From the NCBI RefSeq assembly GCF_900100155.1, contig NZ_FMTP01000002.1, forward strand, positions 620,001 through 684,000: 64,000 nt of DNA. The letters run 5' to 3'. Below the pieces are notes generated by a model that ran no database searches, had not been told where the DNA came from, and was given only the letters and a program-made list of their open reading frames with translations. This document shows positions 15,765 to 23,503 of this stretch, piece by piece. Every line of letters starts with the position of its first letter. Within the stretch, counting starts at the first letter, position 1. Made by a program: the position numbers and the translations under genes. This DNA is from Ancylobacter rudongensis. GTDB taxonomy: Bacteria; Pseudomonadota; Alphaproteobacteria; Rhizobiales; Xanthobacteraceae.

Positions 15765-16191
15765 GGCCTGCGCCGGAGAGCCGTGTTCCCGCAAACCCCT
15801 GCGCGGCGATCTGCGTGCAGAAATCCGACCATTGGCACCCCGCGCAGGCGGCCCGCATGGCCCCCTCGGCAAAGGCCCTTCGCATCCGCTCAATCCGCTC
15901 GGTCGTCAGGGTGATCGCTCGTCCGGGCTCCAGCGGGCGGCCCAGCAGTCCCGCAATCGCCATCCGCGCCTGCGTATCGCGCAGGCCGATACTGGCATTG
16001 CGGCAATGGTGCCCGGGTTCGTCCAGCATGGGGGTGCAGATATCGTCCGGCCCCTCCACCAGTTCCACCACCTCGCCCTCATTCAGCCGGACGACAATGC
16101 GTCGGTAGTGGGCGGTGAAGACGAGCGTGTAGCCCCGGCCGACAAATGTCAGCAGGCAGAGCAGGTGGTGGGCACGCAGCCGAATGGTCAT
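15730..16191 (-). CDS. DUF1284 family protein
   Basis: The 153-residue product matches DUF1284: an N-terminal RLRAHHLLCLLTFVGRGYT with its HH-C motif, and four further cysteines (DDICTPM, HHCRNAS, AACAGCQWSDFC). The arrangement suggests a metal or Fe-S site, but function is unknown. It ends inside the 3' part of the DUF1272 gene on the other strand and begins 21 bp downstream of the xseB stop codon, so it may be co-transcribed with xseB. Confidence 0.82.
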   Translation of the reverse strand: MTIRLRAHHLLCLLTFVGRGYTLVFTAHYRRIVVRLNEGEVVELVEGPDDICTPMLDEPGHHCRNASIGLRDTQARMAIAGLLGRPLEPGRAITLTTERIERMRRAFAEGAMRAACAGCQWSDFCTQIAAQGFAGTRLSGAGLSPSGGCGIPD

Positions 16192-16212
16192 CGGCGAACC
16201 GCGTCAGGCGCG

Positions 16213-16458
16213 CTATTCCCCATCCAGCGGCTGGGCCCCCACGGGACGACCGTCGGCGCTGAGCGTTATCTTCTCGACCCGCGCCTCGGCGTCCTTTAGC
16301 AGCGCGTCGCAGCGCGCCTTGAGTGCCTCGCCGCGGGCATAGAGCGCAATGGACTCCTCCAGCGGGACATTGCCACCTTCGAGCTTGGCAACGATGGTCT
16401 CCAACTCGGCGAGCGCCTTCTCGAAGCTCAGCGCGTTCACGTCCGCCGCATCGACCAT
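16213..16458 (-). CDS. xseB: Exodeoxyribonuclease VII small subunit
   Basis: The 81-residue product carries the XseB signature [20 protein letters not shown] followed by [20 protein letters not shown], forming two coiled-coil helices. Several copies bind each XseA subunit to form the nuclease that degrades single-stranded DNA. The ATG at 16458 follows a strong GGAGGAGA Shine-Dalgarno; an open extension to 16518 is not needed. In many alphaproteobacteria the order is HDAC-xseB-(ispA)-dxs-tlyA. Here the HDAC-xseB half and the dxs-tlyA half are separated by about 2.9 kb. Confidence 0.95.
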   Translation of the reverse strand: MVDAADVNALSFEKALAELETIVAKLEGGNVPLEESIALYARGEALKARCDALLKDAEARVEKITLSADGRPVGAQPLDGE

Positions 16459-16528
16459 CCGATTCTCCTCCATCCGTCGAGTCGCGCCCCTTATACAGGC
16501 AGGGGGCGCTGTTCTCACCCCCTCGCGC

Positions 16529-17458
16529 TCAGCCGCGCATCAGCGCCATGACATGGGCGGAAGCCGAGCGAGCCAGACCTTCGAGGTCGTAGCCGCCCTC
16601 CAGCACCGAGACGATCCTGCCGCCGCAATGTGTGTCGGCAATGTCCATCAGCTTCTTCGTCACCCAGGTATAATCGTCTTCCAACAGGTTGATATTACCG
16701 AGCGGGTCGCGCGTATGGGCATCGAAACCAGCGGAAATGATCAGGAGCTCCGGCCCGAAGGCCTGCAGACGCGGCAAGATGCGGGTCTCGAACGCCTGGC
16801 GGAAATGCTCGCCATCATCGCCTGAGCGCAGCGGGGCGTTGACGATGTTGTCGGTGGTGCCGCGCTCACCCACGGCGCCGGTGCCGGGGAACAGCGGCAT
16901 CTGGTGGGTGGAGGCGTACATCACGCTCGGATCGGAAAAGAAGATTTCCTGCGTGCCATTGCCATGATGCACGTCGAAATCGACGATGGCGACGCGGCCA
17001 ATGCCATGCACCTTCTGGGCGTGGCGGGCGGCGATGGCCACATTGTTGAATAGGCAGAAGCCCATCGGGGTGCGGGTCTCGGCGTGGTGGCCAGGCGGGC
17101 GCATGGAGACGAAGGCGTTGTCCACCTTGCCGGACAGCACCTCGTCGACGCCCAGCACCGCGCCGCCGACGCCGCGCCAGATCGCCTCGCCGGTGCCGGG
17201 CGACATCACCGTGTCGCCGTCGATACGCACCATACCCTCAGTCGGACTGGCCTCCTCCAGGGCGGCGACATAATCCTCCGGGTGCACGCGAACGATATCC
17301 TCGCGCGCGGCCACCGGCGCCTGTTCGCGCGCCAGCGTGGCGAACTGCTCGCCCTCGAACACCCGGTTCAGCACCCGCACCCGGTCGGGACGCTCGGGAT
17401 GACCGGAGGGCGTGAGGTGTTCGAGGCAGGCGTCATGCGCGATCAGCAATGTGGTCAT
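16529..17458 (-). CDS. Histone deacetylase family protein (acetoin utilisation/amidohydrolase type)
   Basis: The 309-residue zinc hydrolase has the class II HDAC-like core: [37 protein letters not shown] (Asp-His zinc ligands), and [14 protein letters not shown] with the third ligand, then EGGYD. Bacterial members remove acetyl groups from small amines such as acetylpolyamines or from proteins; the substrate here is not known. The ATG at 17458 has AAGGAA upstream. It is the probable first gene of the HDAC-xseB-DUF1284 minus-strand unit. Confidence 0.9.
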   Translation of the reverse strand: MTTLLIAHDACLEHLTPSGHPERPDRVRVLNRVFEGEQFATLAREQAPVAAREDIVRVHPEDYVAALEEASPTEGMVRIDGDTVMSPGTGEAIWRGVGGAVLGVDEVLSGKVDNAFVSMRPPGHHAETRTPMGFCLFNNVAIAARHAQKVHGIGRVAIVDFDVHHGNGTQEIFFSDPSVMYASTHQMPLFPGTGAVGERGTTDNIVNAPLRSGDDGEHFRQAFETRILPRLQAFGPELLIISAGFDAHTRDPLGNINLLEDDYTWVTKKLMDIADTHCGGRIVSVLEGGYDLEGLARSASAHVMALMRG

Positions 17459-17694
17459 GGCGTTCCTTTGGCAGATCCTTGGTCGTCCCGGTCGTTGGCT
17501 CTCTTGGCCCGGCAAGCGGTGGACGATAGGCCACGCCGCCGGAGGGGGCCAGCCATGTGCGGGGCGTTTTTTCCGCCTCCTGCCCCGGCCAGCCCGGGGC
17601 GTGACGTTGACCCGCCGGGCGGGAGAGCCTATCCGAGCGCGCCTAAGCGGGAGATGCAAGCGTGGCGACAAGCACGAGCGGGCGACCGGCGTCA

Positions 17695-18702
17695 ATGACG
17701 CGCCCGCCCCGGCGGACGACCCGGATGCTGGCGTCAGACGCCGCCGGCATCGCAGACGCCGCGCGCCTGCTGCGTGCCGGTGGGCTGGTGGCTCTGCCGA
17801 CAGAGACGGTCTACGGCCTCGGCTGCGACGCAACCGATCCCCTCGCCGTCGCCAGTCTCTATGCCGCCAAGGGACGTCCGAGCTTCAACCCGCTGATCGC
17901 CCATGTACCGGACCTCGCGGCTGCCCGGCGTGTCGGCCTCTTCACCCCGGCCGCCGAGAGGCTTGCCGGCCGCTTCTGGCCGGGACCGCTGACGCTGGTG
18001 GTGCCCGCGCTTGAGGGGGCCACCTGCGAACTCGCCCGTGCCGGCCTCGCGAGCGTTGCCATCCGCGTGCCTGCTCATCCTGCGGCGCAGGCAGTGCTGG
18101 TGGCCGCCGGGCGGCCCATCGCAGCCCCCAGCGCCAACCGCTCCGGCCATGTCTCGCCCACCACGGCCGCCCATGTCCTCGCCGATCTCGACGGTCGTAT
18201 CGACCTGATCCTCGATGCCGGTCCCTGTGCTGTCGGCGTAGAATCAACGATTCTGGACTGCACAGGCGGCGCGCCTGTCCTCCTACGTCCCGGCGGGCTG
18301 GCGCGCGAGACGATCGAGGCGGCGCTCAGTGTACCGCTGGCGATCGCCGCGCCGTCACCGGAGACATCCGGTCCAAAGACCGGCCCGCTCGCCCCCGGCA
18401 TGCTCGTGTCCCATTACGCGCCCTCCGTGCCGGTGCGGCTCAACGTTCACGAGATTCGACCCGGCGAGGCACTGTTGAGCTTCGCCGGTGCCCGCCCGCC
18501 CGGCAGCGAGACTGCAGCGCTGGTGCGCGACCTCAGCCCGTCCGGCGACCTGGTCGAGGCCGCCTCCCGCCTGTTTGCGCTGCTGCGGGAACTGGATGCG
18601 GCCGGCGCCCAAGGCATCGCCGTGGTGCCGCTGCCGCGCCACGGCCTCGGGGAGGCCATCGCCGACCGCCTGCGTCGGGCCGCCGCCCCTCGCCCGGACT
18701 GA
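17695..18702 (+). CDS. L-threonylcarbamoyladenylate synthase (Sua5 type)
   Basis: This enzyme makes threonylcarbamoyl-AMP from threonine, bicarbonate and ATP for the t6A37 tRNA modification. The YrdC domain (about 20-210) is clear: [52 protein letters not shown] and [19 protein letters not shown] linker leads to the C-terminal Sua5 domain, so it is the long Sua5 form rather than short TsaC. The start is uncertain: GTG 17662, ATG 17695 and ATG 17725 are all in frame. The middle one is given. Confidence 0.9.
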   Translation: MTRPPRRTTRMLASDAAGIADAARLLRAGGLVALPTETVYGLGCDATDPLAVASLYAAKGRPSFNPLIAHVPDLAAARRVGLFTPAAERLAGRFWPGPLTLVVPALEGATCELARAGLASVAIRVPAHPAAQAVLVAAGRPIAAPSANRSGHVSPTTAAHVLADLDGRIDLILDAGPCAVGVESTILDCTGGAPVLLRPGGLARETIEAALSVPLAIAAPSPETSGPKTGPLAPGMLVSHYAPSVPVRLNVHEIRPGEALLSFAGARPPGSETAALVRDLSPSGDLVEAASRLFALLRELDAAGAQGIAVVPLPRHGLGEAIADRLRRAAAPRPD

Positions 18703-18735
18703 GCGCAAGAAGGCCGGTCCACCCTTGCCGCAACG

Positions 18736-18762
18736 GCATTAACGCTCGGGCAAGGTTAATGC
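18736..18762. promoter_or_regulatory. Palindrome GCATTAAC-N11-GTTAATGC upstream of the SleB-like gene
   Basis: Perfect 8-bp arms (18736-18743 and 18755-18762) with an 11-nt spacer lie about 100 bp before the cell wall hydrolase start. Each arm contains TTAAC in opposite orientation. It looks like a dimeric regulator site; the regulator is not identifiable from sequence. Confidence 0.4.
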
Positions 18763-18861
18763 GCGACAACTGGATGGCGCGGACGCGCCTGCCCTTGCCT
18801 GTGGCACAGCGGGCACGCACGGCGGGTTTAGTTGCGTGGTGGTGCGTGGGCGTCGGGTAAC

Positions 18862-20166
18862 ATGCGAATCTCAACGCGCATTCGGAGAATGGGCCGGACC
18901 GGCGCCACGGCGCTGGCGGTCTTTCTCGTCGGCTCGTCGACTGTCGGCTTGCAGGACGTACGGAGCCGCCTGACAGGCCAGCCTGGCGTCGCCGAACGCG
19001 CCCGCATCTCCATCCTCGGCGAGCCGGTACACCTGCTGAAGGCCTCCACCTTCGCCTGGCCCTCCCATTCGGCGCTGCTGGCTCCGTCCGAAATCACCGC
19101 TCCGCCGCTGGCCGCCCTGGCGATCGACATCAACCGCGTTGTCAAGGCAGACCGGCTGGCGCTTACGCCGGTGACGCTGCTCGATGCCGACCCGCTCGCC
19201 GTCTCTGGTGTCGCCACGCCGCCCAGCCTCGCTGGCGCCGGTGCCGGTGCCGGTACGATGGTTCGCGCCGACCAATTCGCCGCCACCGGAGCCGGCAGCG
19301 GAACGGAGCCATCCGGCTTTACCGGCAGCGGCACCGATCCGTTCGAAAACGACGACAACGCTGAACTCGGTGCAGTGCCAGCGGACGGCCTCTACGCCGT
19401 AGCGGCCGGCGACCCGACCGGCGACCCCGCCCAGCTTGAGGAGGATGGCCCCGGCCTCGACACCGGCGACACCGAGATCCGCGTTCCCGACGACGGCGCG
19501 CTGGCGGCGGCGCTGGACGGCGCCGACGCGGTGTCTGCGCCCTCACCTGACGCGGACCCCTCCCTTCCTCTCTATCGTCAGAGCGCCTTCATCTTCGGGC
19601 TGGACGAGAACGCCCTGCCGCCCCAGCCATTCCTGCACATGAGCGCCTTGCCTGGCGGCGACAGCGGCACCACCGAAGCGCACAAAGCCGAGGCCGACTC
19701 GCGACGTGTCACCGACGGTCCCTCACCGGCGGAGCGGCTGGGCCTCGCCGGCAAGCGGCGCGAGCGGGCGGAAAAATGCCTCGCCGAAGCGGTGTATTTC
19801 GAGAGCCGGGGAGAACCCCGGCGCGGGCAGGTCGCTGTGGCGCAGGTGGTGATGAACCGGGTCTTCTCCGGCTACTACCCCGCCGACATCTGCCGTGCCG
19901 TGTACCAGAATGCCCATCGCCGGCTCGCCTGCCAGTTCACCTTCGCCTGCGACAATGTCCGCGACGTAGTGACGGAGCCGGAACTCTGGAAGCAGGCGAA
20001 GGAGATTGCCAGCGACATGCTGGAAGGGCGCGTCTGGGACGACAAGGTCGGCCGGGCGACGCATTACCATGCGCGTTCGGTACGCCCGAACTGGATCCGC
20101 GAAATGCGCAAGCTCGACCGTATCGGCGAGCACACCTTCTACCGCCCACGCCGCTGGACCAGCTAG
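18862..20166 (+). CDS. SleB-like cell wall hydrolase with long disordered N-terminal region
   Basis: The 434-residue product has a membrane anchor near residues 10-28. A long Ala/Gly/Asp/Pro-rich, low-complexity region follows (about 100-300). The C-terminal Hydrolase_2/SleB domain (about 305-425) contains CLAEAVYFESRGEPRRGQVAVAQVVMNR, with the catalytic Glu in YFESRGEP, then ACQFTFACD, and ends ATHYHARSVRPNW. Such enzymes cut peptidoglycan glycan strands, in the periplasm for Gram-negatives. The ATG at 18862 lies just before the anchor; a GTG at 18832 is possible. A TTAAC palindrome stands upstream. Confidence 0.87.
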   Translation: MRISTRIRRMGRTGATALAVFLVGSSTVGLQDVRSRLTGQPGVAERARISILGEPVHLLKASTFAWPSHSALLAPSEITAPPLAALAIDINRVVKADRLALTPVTLLDADPLAVSGVATPPSLAGAGAGAGTMVRADQFAATGAGSGTEPSGFTGSGTDPFENDDNAELGAVPADGLYAVAAGDPTGDPAQLEEDGPGLDTGDTEIRVPDDGALAAALDGADAVSAPSPDADPSLPLYRQSAFIFGLDENALPPQPFLHMSALPGGDSGTTEAHKAEADSRRVTDGPSPAERLGLAGKRRERAEKCLAEAVYFESRGEPRRGQVAVAQVVMNRVFSGYYPADICRAVYQNAHRRLACQFTFACDNVRDVVTEPELWKQAKEIASDMLEGRVWDDKVGRATHYHARSVRPNWIREMRKLDRIGEHTFYRPRRWTS

Positions 20167-20202
20167 GGCGCCCGGCCTCGCGCACCGATGCCGCTATGCC
20201 TC

Positions 20203-20418
20203 TCACCCGCCGCACGTGGCGCACTCGGCGATGATCGTCTTGCCGAGCCGTTGGGCCAGAAGCAGCGCCTGCTCGCGCGTCTCCGCCGGGTGCCAGCGTC
20301 CATTTCGCTCGGGGGCCCCAGTGTGAATGCCGCGCCCATTATTGCACATGCAGCAGTTGCGCCGATGGACCCGGATATAGTTGTGGGTCCAGTTTTCGAA
20401 CACCCAGAACTCGCCCAT
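20203..20418 (-). CDS. Small cysteine-containing hypothetical protein (71 aa)
   Basis: The product starts MGEFWVFENWTHNYIRVHRRNC and has a CCMCNNG cluster, then WHPAETREQALLLAQRL and a terminal CATCGG. Cysteine pairs at both ends suggest a small zinc-binding fold, and the tryptophan- and histidine-rich start is unlike a shadow frame. I know no named function. It lies between the SleB-like gene (convergent) and the atp terminator, reading away from the atp operon on the same strand. Confidence 0.65.
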   Translation of the reverse strand: MGEFWVFENWTHNYIRVHRRNCCMCNNGRGIHTGAPERNGRWHPAETREQALLLAQRLGKTIIAECATCGG

Positions 20419-20472
20419 GCACTGTCCCGCCCCCGCCTAGATTGAAGAGGTTTCATAGCACCATAAGGCAGC

Positions 20473-20501
20473 AAACAAAAAGCCCGGCGCTAACCGGGCT
20501 T
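20473..20501 (-). terminator. Intrinsic terminator of the atp F0 operon
   Basis: AAGCCCGG (20480-20487) and CCGGGCTT (20494-20501) form a perfect 8-bp stem with a 6-nt loop. Read on the minus strand it is followed by TTTTTGTTTG, a good U-tract. It lies about 25 bp after the atpF stop codon. Confidence 0.9.
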
Positions 20502-20525
20502 CTGTTGTTCAGTGGAATCAGTCGC

Positions 20526-21008
20526 TCAGTTGAGCTTCGATGTCACCTCGGCGACGGCCGCGTCAAGCACCCGGTCCGCGGCGCTGCCGACCAGCTGAGT
20601 GGTCAGGAGAAGCTCCGAAGCCTTAACCGCCGCATCGGCCGCAGCGGCCTTCACTTCGGCGAGGGCCTGCGCCTCTGCCTGGGCGATCTTCTGCTCGGCC
20701 ATCTTCGTGCGGCGGACGATGAGGTCATCCAGCTTCTGCTTGGTTTCGGCGGCAAGGCGCTCGGCCTCGGCCTTGGCCGTGGTGATGATCGCCTCGGCCT
20801 CTTCCTCGGCTTCGCGCTGGCGCCGCTTGTATTCGGCGACGAGCTTCTGCGCCTCTTCCTTCAGTCGGCGGGCTTCTTCCAGCTCATGCCGGATGCGGTC
20901 ACCGCGCGCGTCGAGCTTGGAGACGATCCCAGAGAAGGCTCCCGCCCGGGCGAGCAGGAGAAAGAAGATCACGAAGGCGACGGCGACCCAGAAAGTATCA
21001 CTACCCAT
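20526..21008 (-). CDS. atpF: ATP synthase F0 subunit b
   Basis: The 160-residue peripheral-stalk subunit has one N-terminal membrane helix (WVAVAFVIFFLLLARAG) and a long charged coiled coil (EEARRLKEEAQKLVAEYKRR onward). The ATG at 21008 has GAGGAG 7 nt upstream; a longer frame to 21131 overlaps atpF' and is rejected. Having both b and b' is usual in alphaproteobacteria. It is the last gene of the F0 unit and is followed by a strong terminator. Confidence 0.95.
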   Translation of the reverse strand: MGSDTFWVAVAFVIFFLLLARAGAFSGIVSKLDARGDRIRHELEEARRLKEEAQKLVAEYKRRQREAEEEAEAIITTAKAEAERLAAETKQKLDDLIVRRTKMAEQKIAQAEAQALAEVKAAAADAAVKASELLLTTQLVGSAADRVLDAAVAEVTSKLN

Positions 21009-21018
21009 GGTGCGCTCC

Positions 21019-21621
21019 TCAGCCCTTGATGGCGGTGTCGACCGCCTCTTCGACCGCGCCCGACGTGGGCGTGGTGCCGATAAGCGTGTTGACGATGGTG
21101 CCAGCCGCCTCGACGGCAATGCCGCGGACATTGGCCATGGCCGCCGTCTTGGTGGCGGCGATCTGCACTTCGGCCGCCGCCAGCTTGACGTTCAGGTCGG
21201 CTTCCAGCGACTTGCGGCGCGTCTCGGCTTCCGCCGCCAGCGTGTCGCGCGTCTCGGTGGCGATGCCATGGGCCTTGGTGCGGGCGCTGGCGAGGGCCTT
21301 CTCATAAGCTTCGGCCGCCGCTTCGCTTTCCGCCTTCAGCTTGCCGGCTTCCTCGATATCGTCGGCAATGCGGTCATGCCGCTCTTCGAGGATGGTGGCG
21401 ATGCGCGGCAGCGCCACGCGGCTCATCAGCAGGTAGAGCGCGGCGAACGCAATCACCAGCCAGAGGAGCTGCGAGGGAAAGGTATGAACATCGAAGGGAG
21501 GGAAGTTGCTACCGTGTGCTTCTGCTGCGGGCACGGCAATCTCCACACCGCTTGCGGCCGGCAGAGTGCCCGGCGCCGCCTGTGCGACAATGATACCGGC
21601 CGGACCGTGGGGCTCGGACAT
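21019..21621 (-). CDS. atpG: ATP synthase F0 subunit b'
   Basis: The 200-residue divergent b-type subunit has a long Ala/Pro-rich N-terminus (about 45 residues), the motif FDVHTFPSQLLWLVIAFAALYLLMSRVALPRI for membrane entry, and a coiled coil with DIEEAGKLKAESEAAAEAYE. It forms the heterodimeric stator stalk with b. A GAGGAAG Shine-Dalgarno precedes the ATG. The gap to atpF is 10 bp, so translation is probably coupled. Confidence 0.95.
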   Translation of the reverse strand: MSEPHGPAGIIVAQAAPGTLPAASGVEIAVPAAEAHGSNFPPFDVHTFPSQLLWLVIAFAALYLLMSRVALPRIATILEERHDRIADDIEEAGKLKAESEAAAEAYEKALASARTKAHGIATETRDTLAAEAETRRKSLEADLNVKLAAAEVQIAATKTAAMANVRGIAVEAAGTIVNTLIGTTPTSGAVEEAVDTAIKG

Positions 21622-21706
21622 GGGTTCAGACTTCCTCGATCACTGCTGATGGCCGCTCATCCCGGCCGCACAGACCCGCCTGGGGCCCGTGCGGCCGGGT
21701 GAGGCA

Positions 21707-21934
21707 TCAGACCACGAAGAGGAGGACGAGGGCGACGACGAGCGAGAAGATGCCCAGACCTTCGGCAAGCGCCGCGCCGATGAAGGCGCGGGCGAACTGG
21801 CCATCGGCCGCCGACGGGTTGCGCAGGGCGCCCGCGAGGAAGTTGCCGAAGATGGTACCGACGCCGATGGCGGCGAGGCCCATGCCGAGCGTGGCGAGAC
21901 CGGCGCCGAGGAACTTGGCGGCTTCCGCTTCCAT
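21707..21934 (-). CDS. atpE: ATP synthase F0 subunit c
   Basis: The 75-residue hairpin forms the proton-driven rotor ring. Helix 1 carries the glycine-rich [21 protein letters not shown], the loop is [11 protein letters not shown], and helix 2 holds the proton-binding glutamate in [20 protein letters not shown]. The ATG follows AGGAGA by 5 nt, a very strong site suited to its high copy number. Confidence 0.97.
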   Translation of the reverse strand: MEAEAAKFLGAGLATLGMGLAAIGVGTIFGNFLAGALRNPSAADGQFARAFIGAALAEGLGIFSLVVALVLLFVV

Positions 21935-21999
21935 GATCTTCTCCTGTTGGAATAGTCAGATTGGTTGGATGGCTGGATGAGCTTCCCGCGACGCGCGGG

Positions 22000-22764
22000 T
22001 CAGTGACCGGGGTGGAGCGCGTCGTTGAGATAGATGCAGGTCAGCACCGCAAACACATAGGCCTGCAGGGCGGCGACCAGGAATTCGAGGGCCGTCAGCG
22101 CCACCACCATGAACAGCGGCAGAACGGCACCGAACCACCCGACGACGCCCGAGGCCGTCATCATCACGATGAAGCCGGCGAACACCTTCATGGCGATATG
22201 GCCCGCCAGCATGTTGGCGAAGAGACGCAGCGAGAGGCTGATGGGGCGCGAGAGGAACGAGATGACCTCGATCACGACCATGAAGGGCAGCAGGAAGGCC
22301 GGCACGCCCGAGGGCACAAACAGGTGCAGGAAATGGGTGCCGTGGCGCACGAAGCCATAAATGATGACCGTCAGGATGACGAGCAGCGCCAGCGCCGCGG
22401 TGACAATCAGATGGCTGGTGACGGTGAAGGCATAGGGGATCATGCCGACCATGTTGGCGGTCAGCACGAAGATGAAGAGGGAAAACACGAGGGGGAAGAA
22501 CTTCATCCCCTCATTACCCGCCGAGCCGCGCACGGTGGAGGCGACGAATTCGTAGGAGAGCTCGGCCAGCGACTGCAGACGCCCGGGAACGAGGGTACGG
22601 CCACGAGTGGCGAAGGTGAGGAAGAAGAACACCAGCGCCACAATGCCGAACATGAACGCGGCAGAATTGGTGAAGGCGAGCTCGACGCCGCCAGGCTGCC
22701 CCAATTCCACGATCTTGATGATCTGGAACTGATGGATCGGATCGATCACACTGCCGCTGGCCAT
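22000..22764 (-). CDS. atpB: ATP synthase F0 subunit a
   Basis: The 254-residue membrane protein forms the proton half-channels beside the c ring. The family motif [14 protein letters not shown] contains the essential arginine, and [19 protein letters not shown] closes the protein. The start gives the alphaproteobacterial type N-terminus [15 protein letters not shown]. It follows atpI by 116 bp. Confidence 0.97.
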   Translation of the reverse strand: MASGSVIDPIHQFQIIKIVELGQPGGVELAFTNSAAFMFGIVALVFFFLTFATRGRTLVPGRLQSLAELSYEFVASTVRGSAGNEGMKFFPLVFSLFIFVLTANMVGMIPYAFTVTSHLIVTAALALLVILTVIIYGFVRHGTHFLHLFVPSGVPAFLLPFMVVIEVISFLSRPISLSLRLFANMLAGHIAMKVFAGFIVMMTASGVVGWFGAVLPLFMVVALTALEFLVAALQAYVFAVLTCIYLNDALHPGH

Positions 22765-22880
22765 CGCCGGTCGCTGCCCTCAACACGCGGCGCCGCTGGC
22801 GCTCGCCCCCATCTCAAGCACCGCCGGAGCGGCACCGTCCTTTTATCTGGCACCCGCCACAGGGCCGGCACCGAAATTCC

Positions 22881-23267
22881 CTATGCACCACCCTTGGGCG
22901 GACTCTTGCGGCCGGTTTCCCCCGCCGCGCGCATCATGTTCACGATGCCCGCGCCAAAGCCCAGCAGCATAAAGACGATCATTCCCCACGGCGCGATGCC
23001 GAGAAAACGATCGATGGCCCAGCCGAGGCCAGCACCGACCAGCACACCCGCGACGAATTCGGCACCCAGCCGAAACGCCAGCGTCATGCCGGCTGAAGAC
23101 GACGTCCGATCCTGAGTGGCGGACGCCTTCTCCTCGGCTTGCCGCTCGGCCTGCACCTTATCCAGCGCACTGCCAAGACCACGAAGTCGGCCCAGGAGCT
23201 CAGCCTCGGACGGGTCCGGCTGCGCTGAGCCGCCATGGTCGTCCGTGTTTTTTCGGTCGCCCATCAT
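22881..23267 (-). CDS. atpI: ATP synthase assembly protein I
   Basis: The 128-residue product has a charged N-terminal half and two membrane helices (about 62-82 and 88-108), with LGAEFVAGVLVGAGLGWAIDRFLG, the AtpI/AtpZ pattern. AtpI helps c-ring assembly and Mg/Ca handling. Adjacent ATG codons and a GTG at 23273 make the start uncertain by a few residues. It is the first gene of the F0 unit; the 236 bp upstream to smc probably holds the operon promoter. Confidence 0.88.
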   Translation of the reverse strand: MMGDRKNTDDHGGSAQPDPSEAELLGRLRGLGSALDKVQAERQAEEKASATQDRTSSSAGMTLAFRLGAEFVAGVLVGAGLGWAIDRFLGIAPWGMIVFMLLGFGAGIVNMMRAAGETGRKSPPKGGA

Positions 23268-23503
23268 CCGCACTCAAGCCTGACCGGAGAAGGACTTCCC
23301 GACCCCGAAGACGGGCGCACCATAGTGTTCGCTCCTAGGGGTGTCAAGGATGTGAACTCATCTTTTAAGCCATTGAAATGCCTGAACAAAAGCAAAGTCA
23401 GGACGCTCTGTCGCAGGCGTTTCGATCGCATCCTGCACCAAGGGAAGGGATCGGCGATGTTTTTGGCATGCCAGCGACGCACCCGAAATGGTGCGCTGAC
23501 CCG

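Noticed and set aside
20203..20525. tRNA or small RNA gene near the atp terminator
   Set aside because: The only strong hairpin is the terminator itself, and no cloverleaf could be drawn.
21961..23115. Plus-strand 384-codon frame across atpB and atpI
   Set aside because: It is antisense to two well-identified atp genes and yields a His/Asp/Gly-rich product without a domain.
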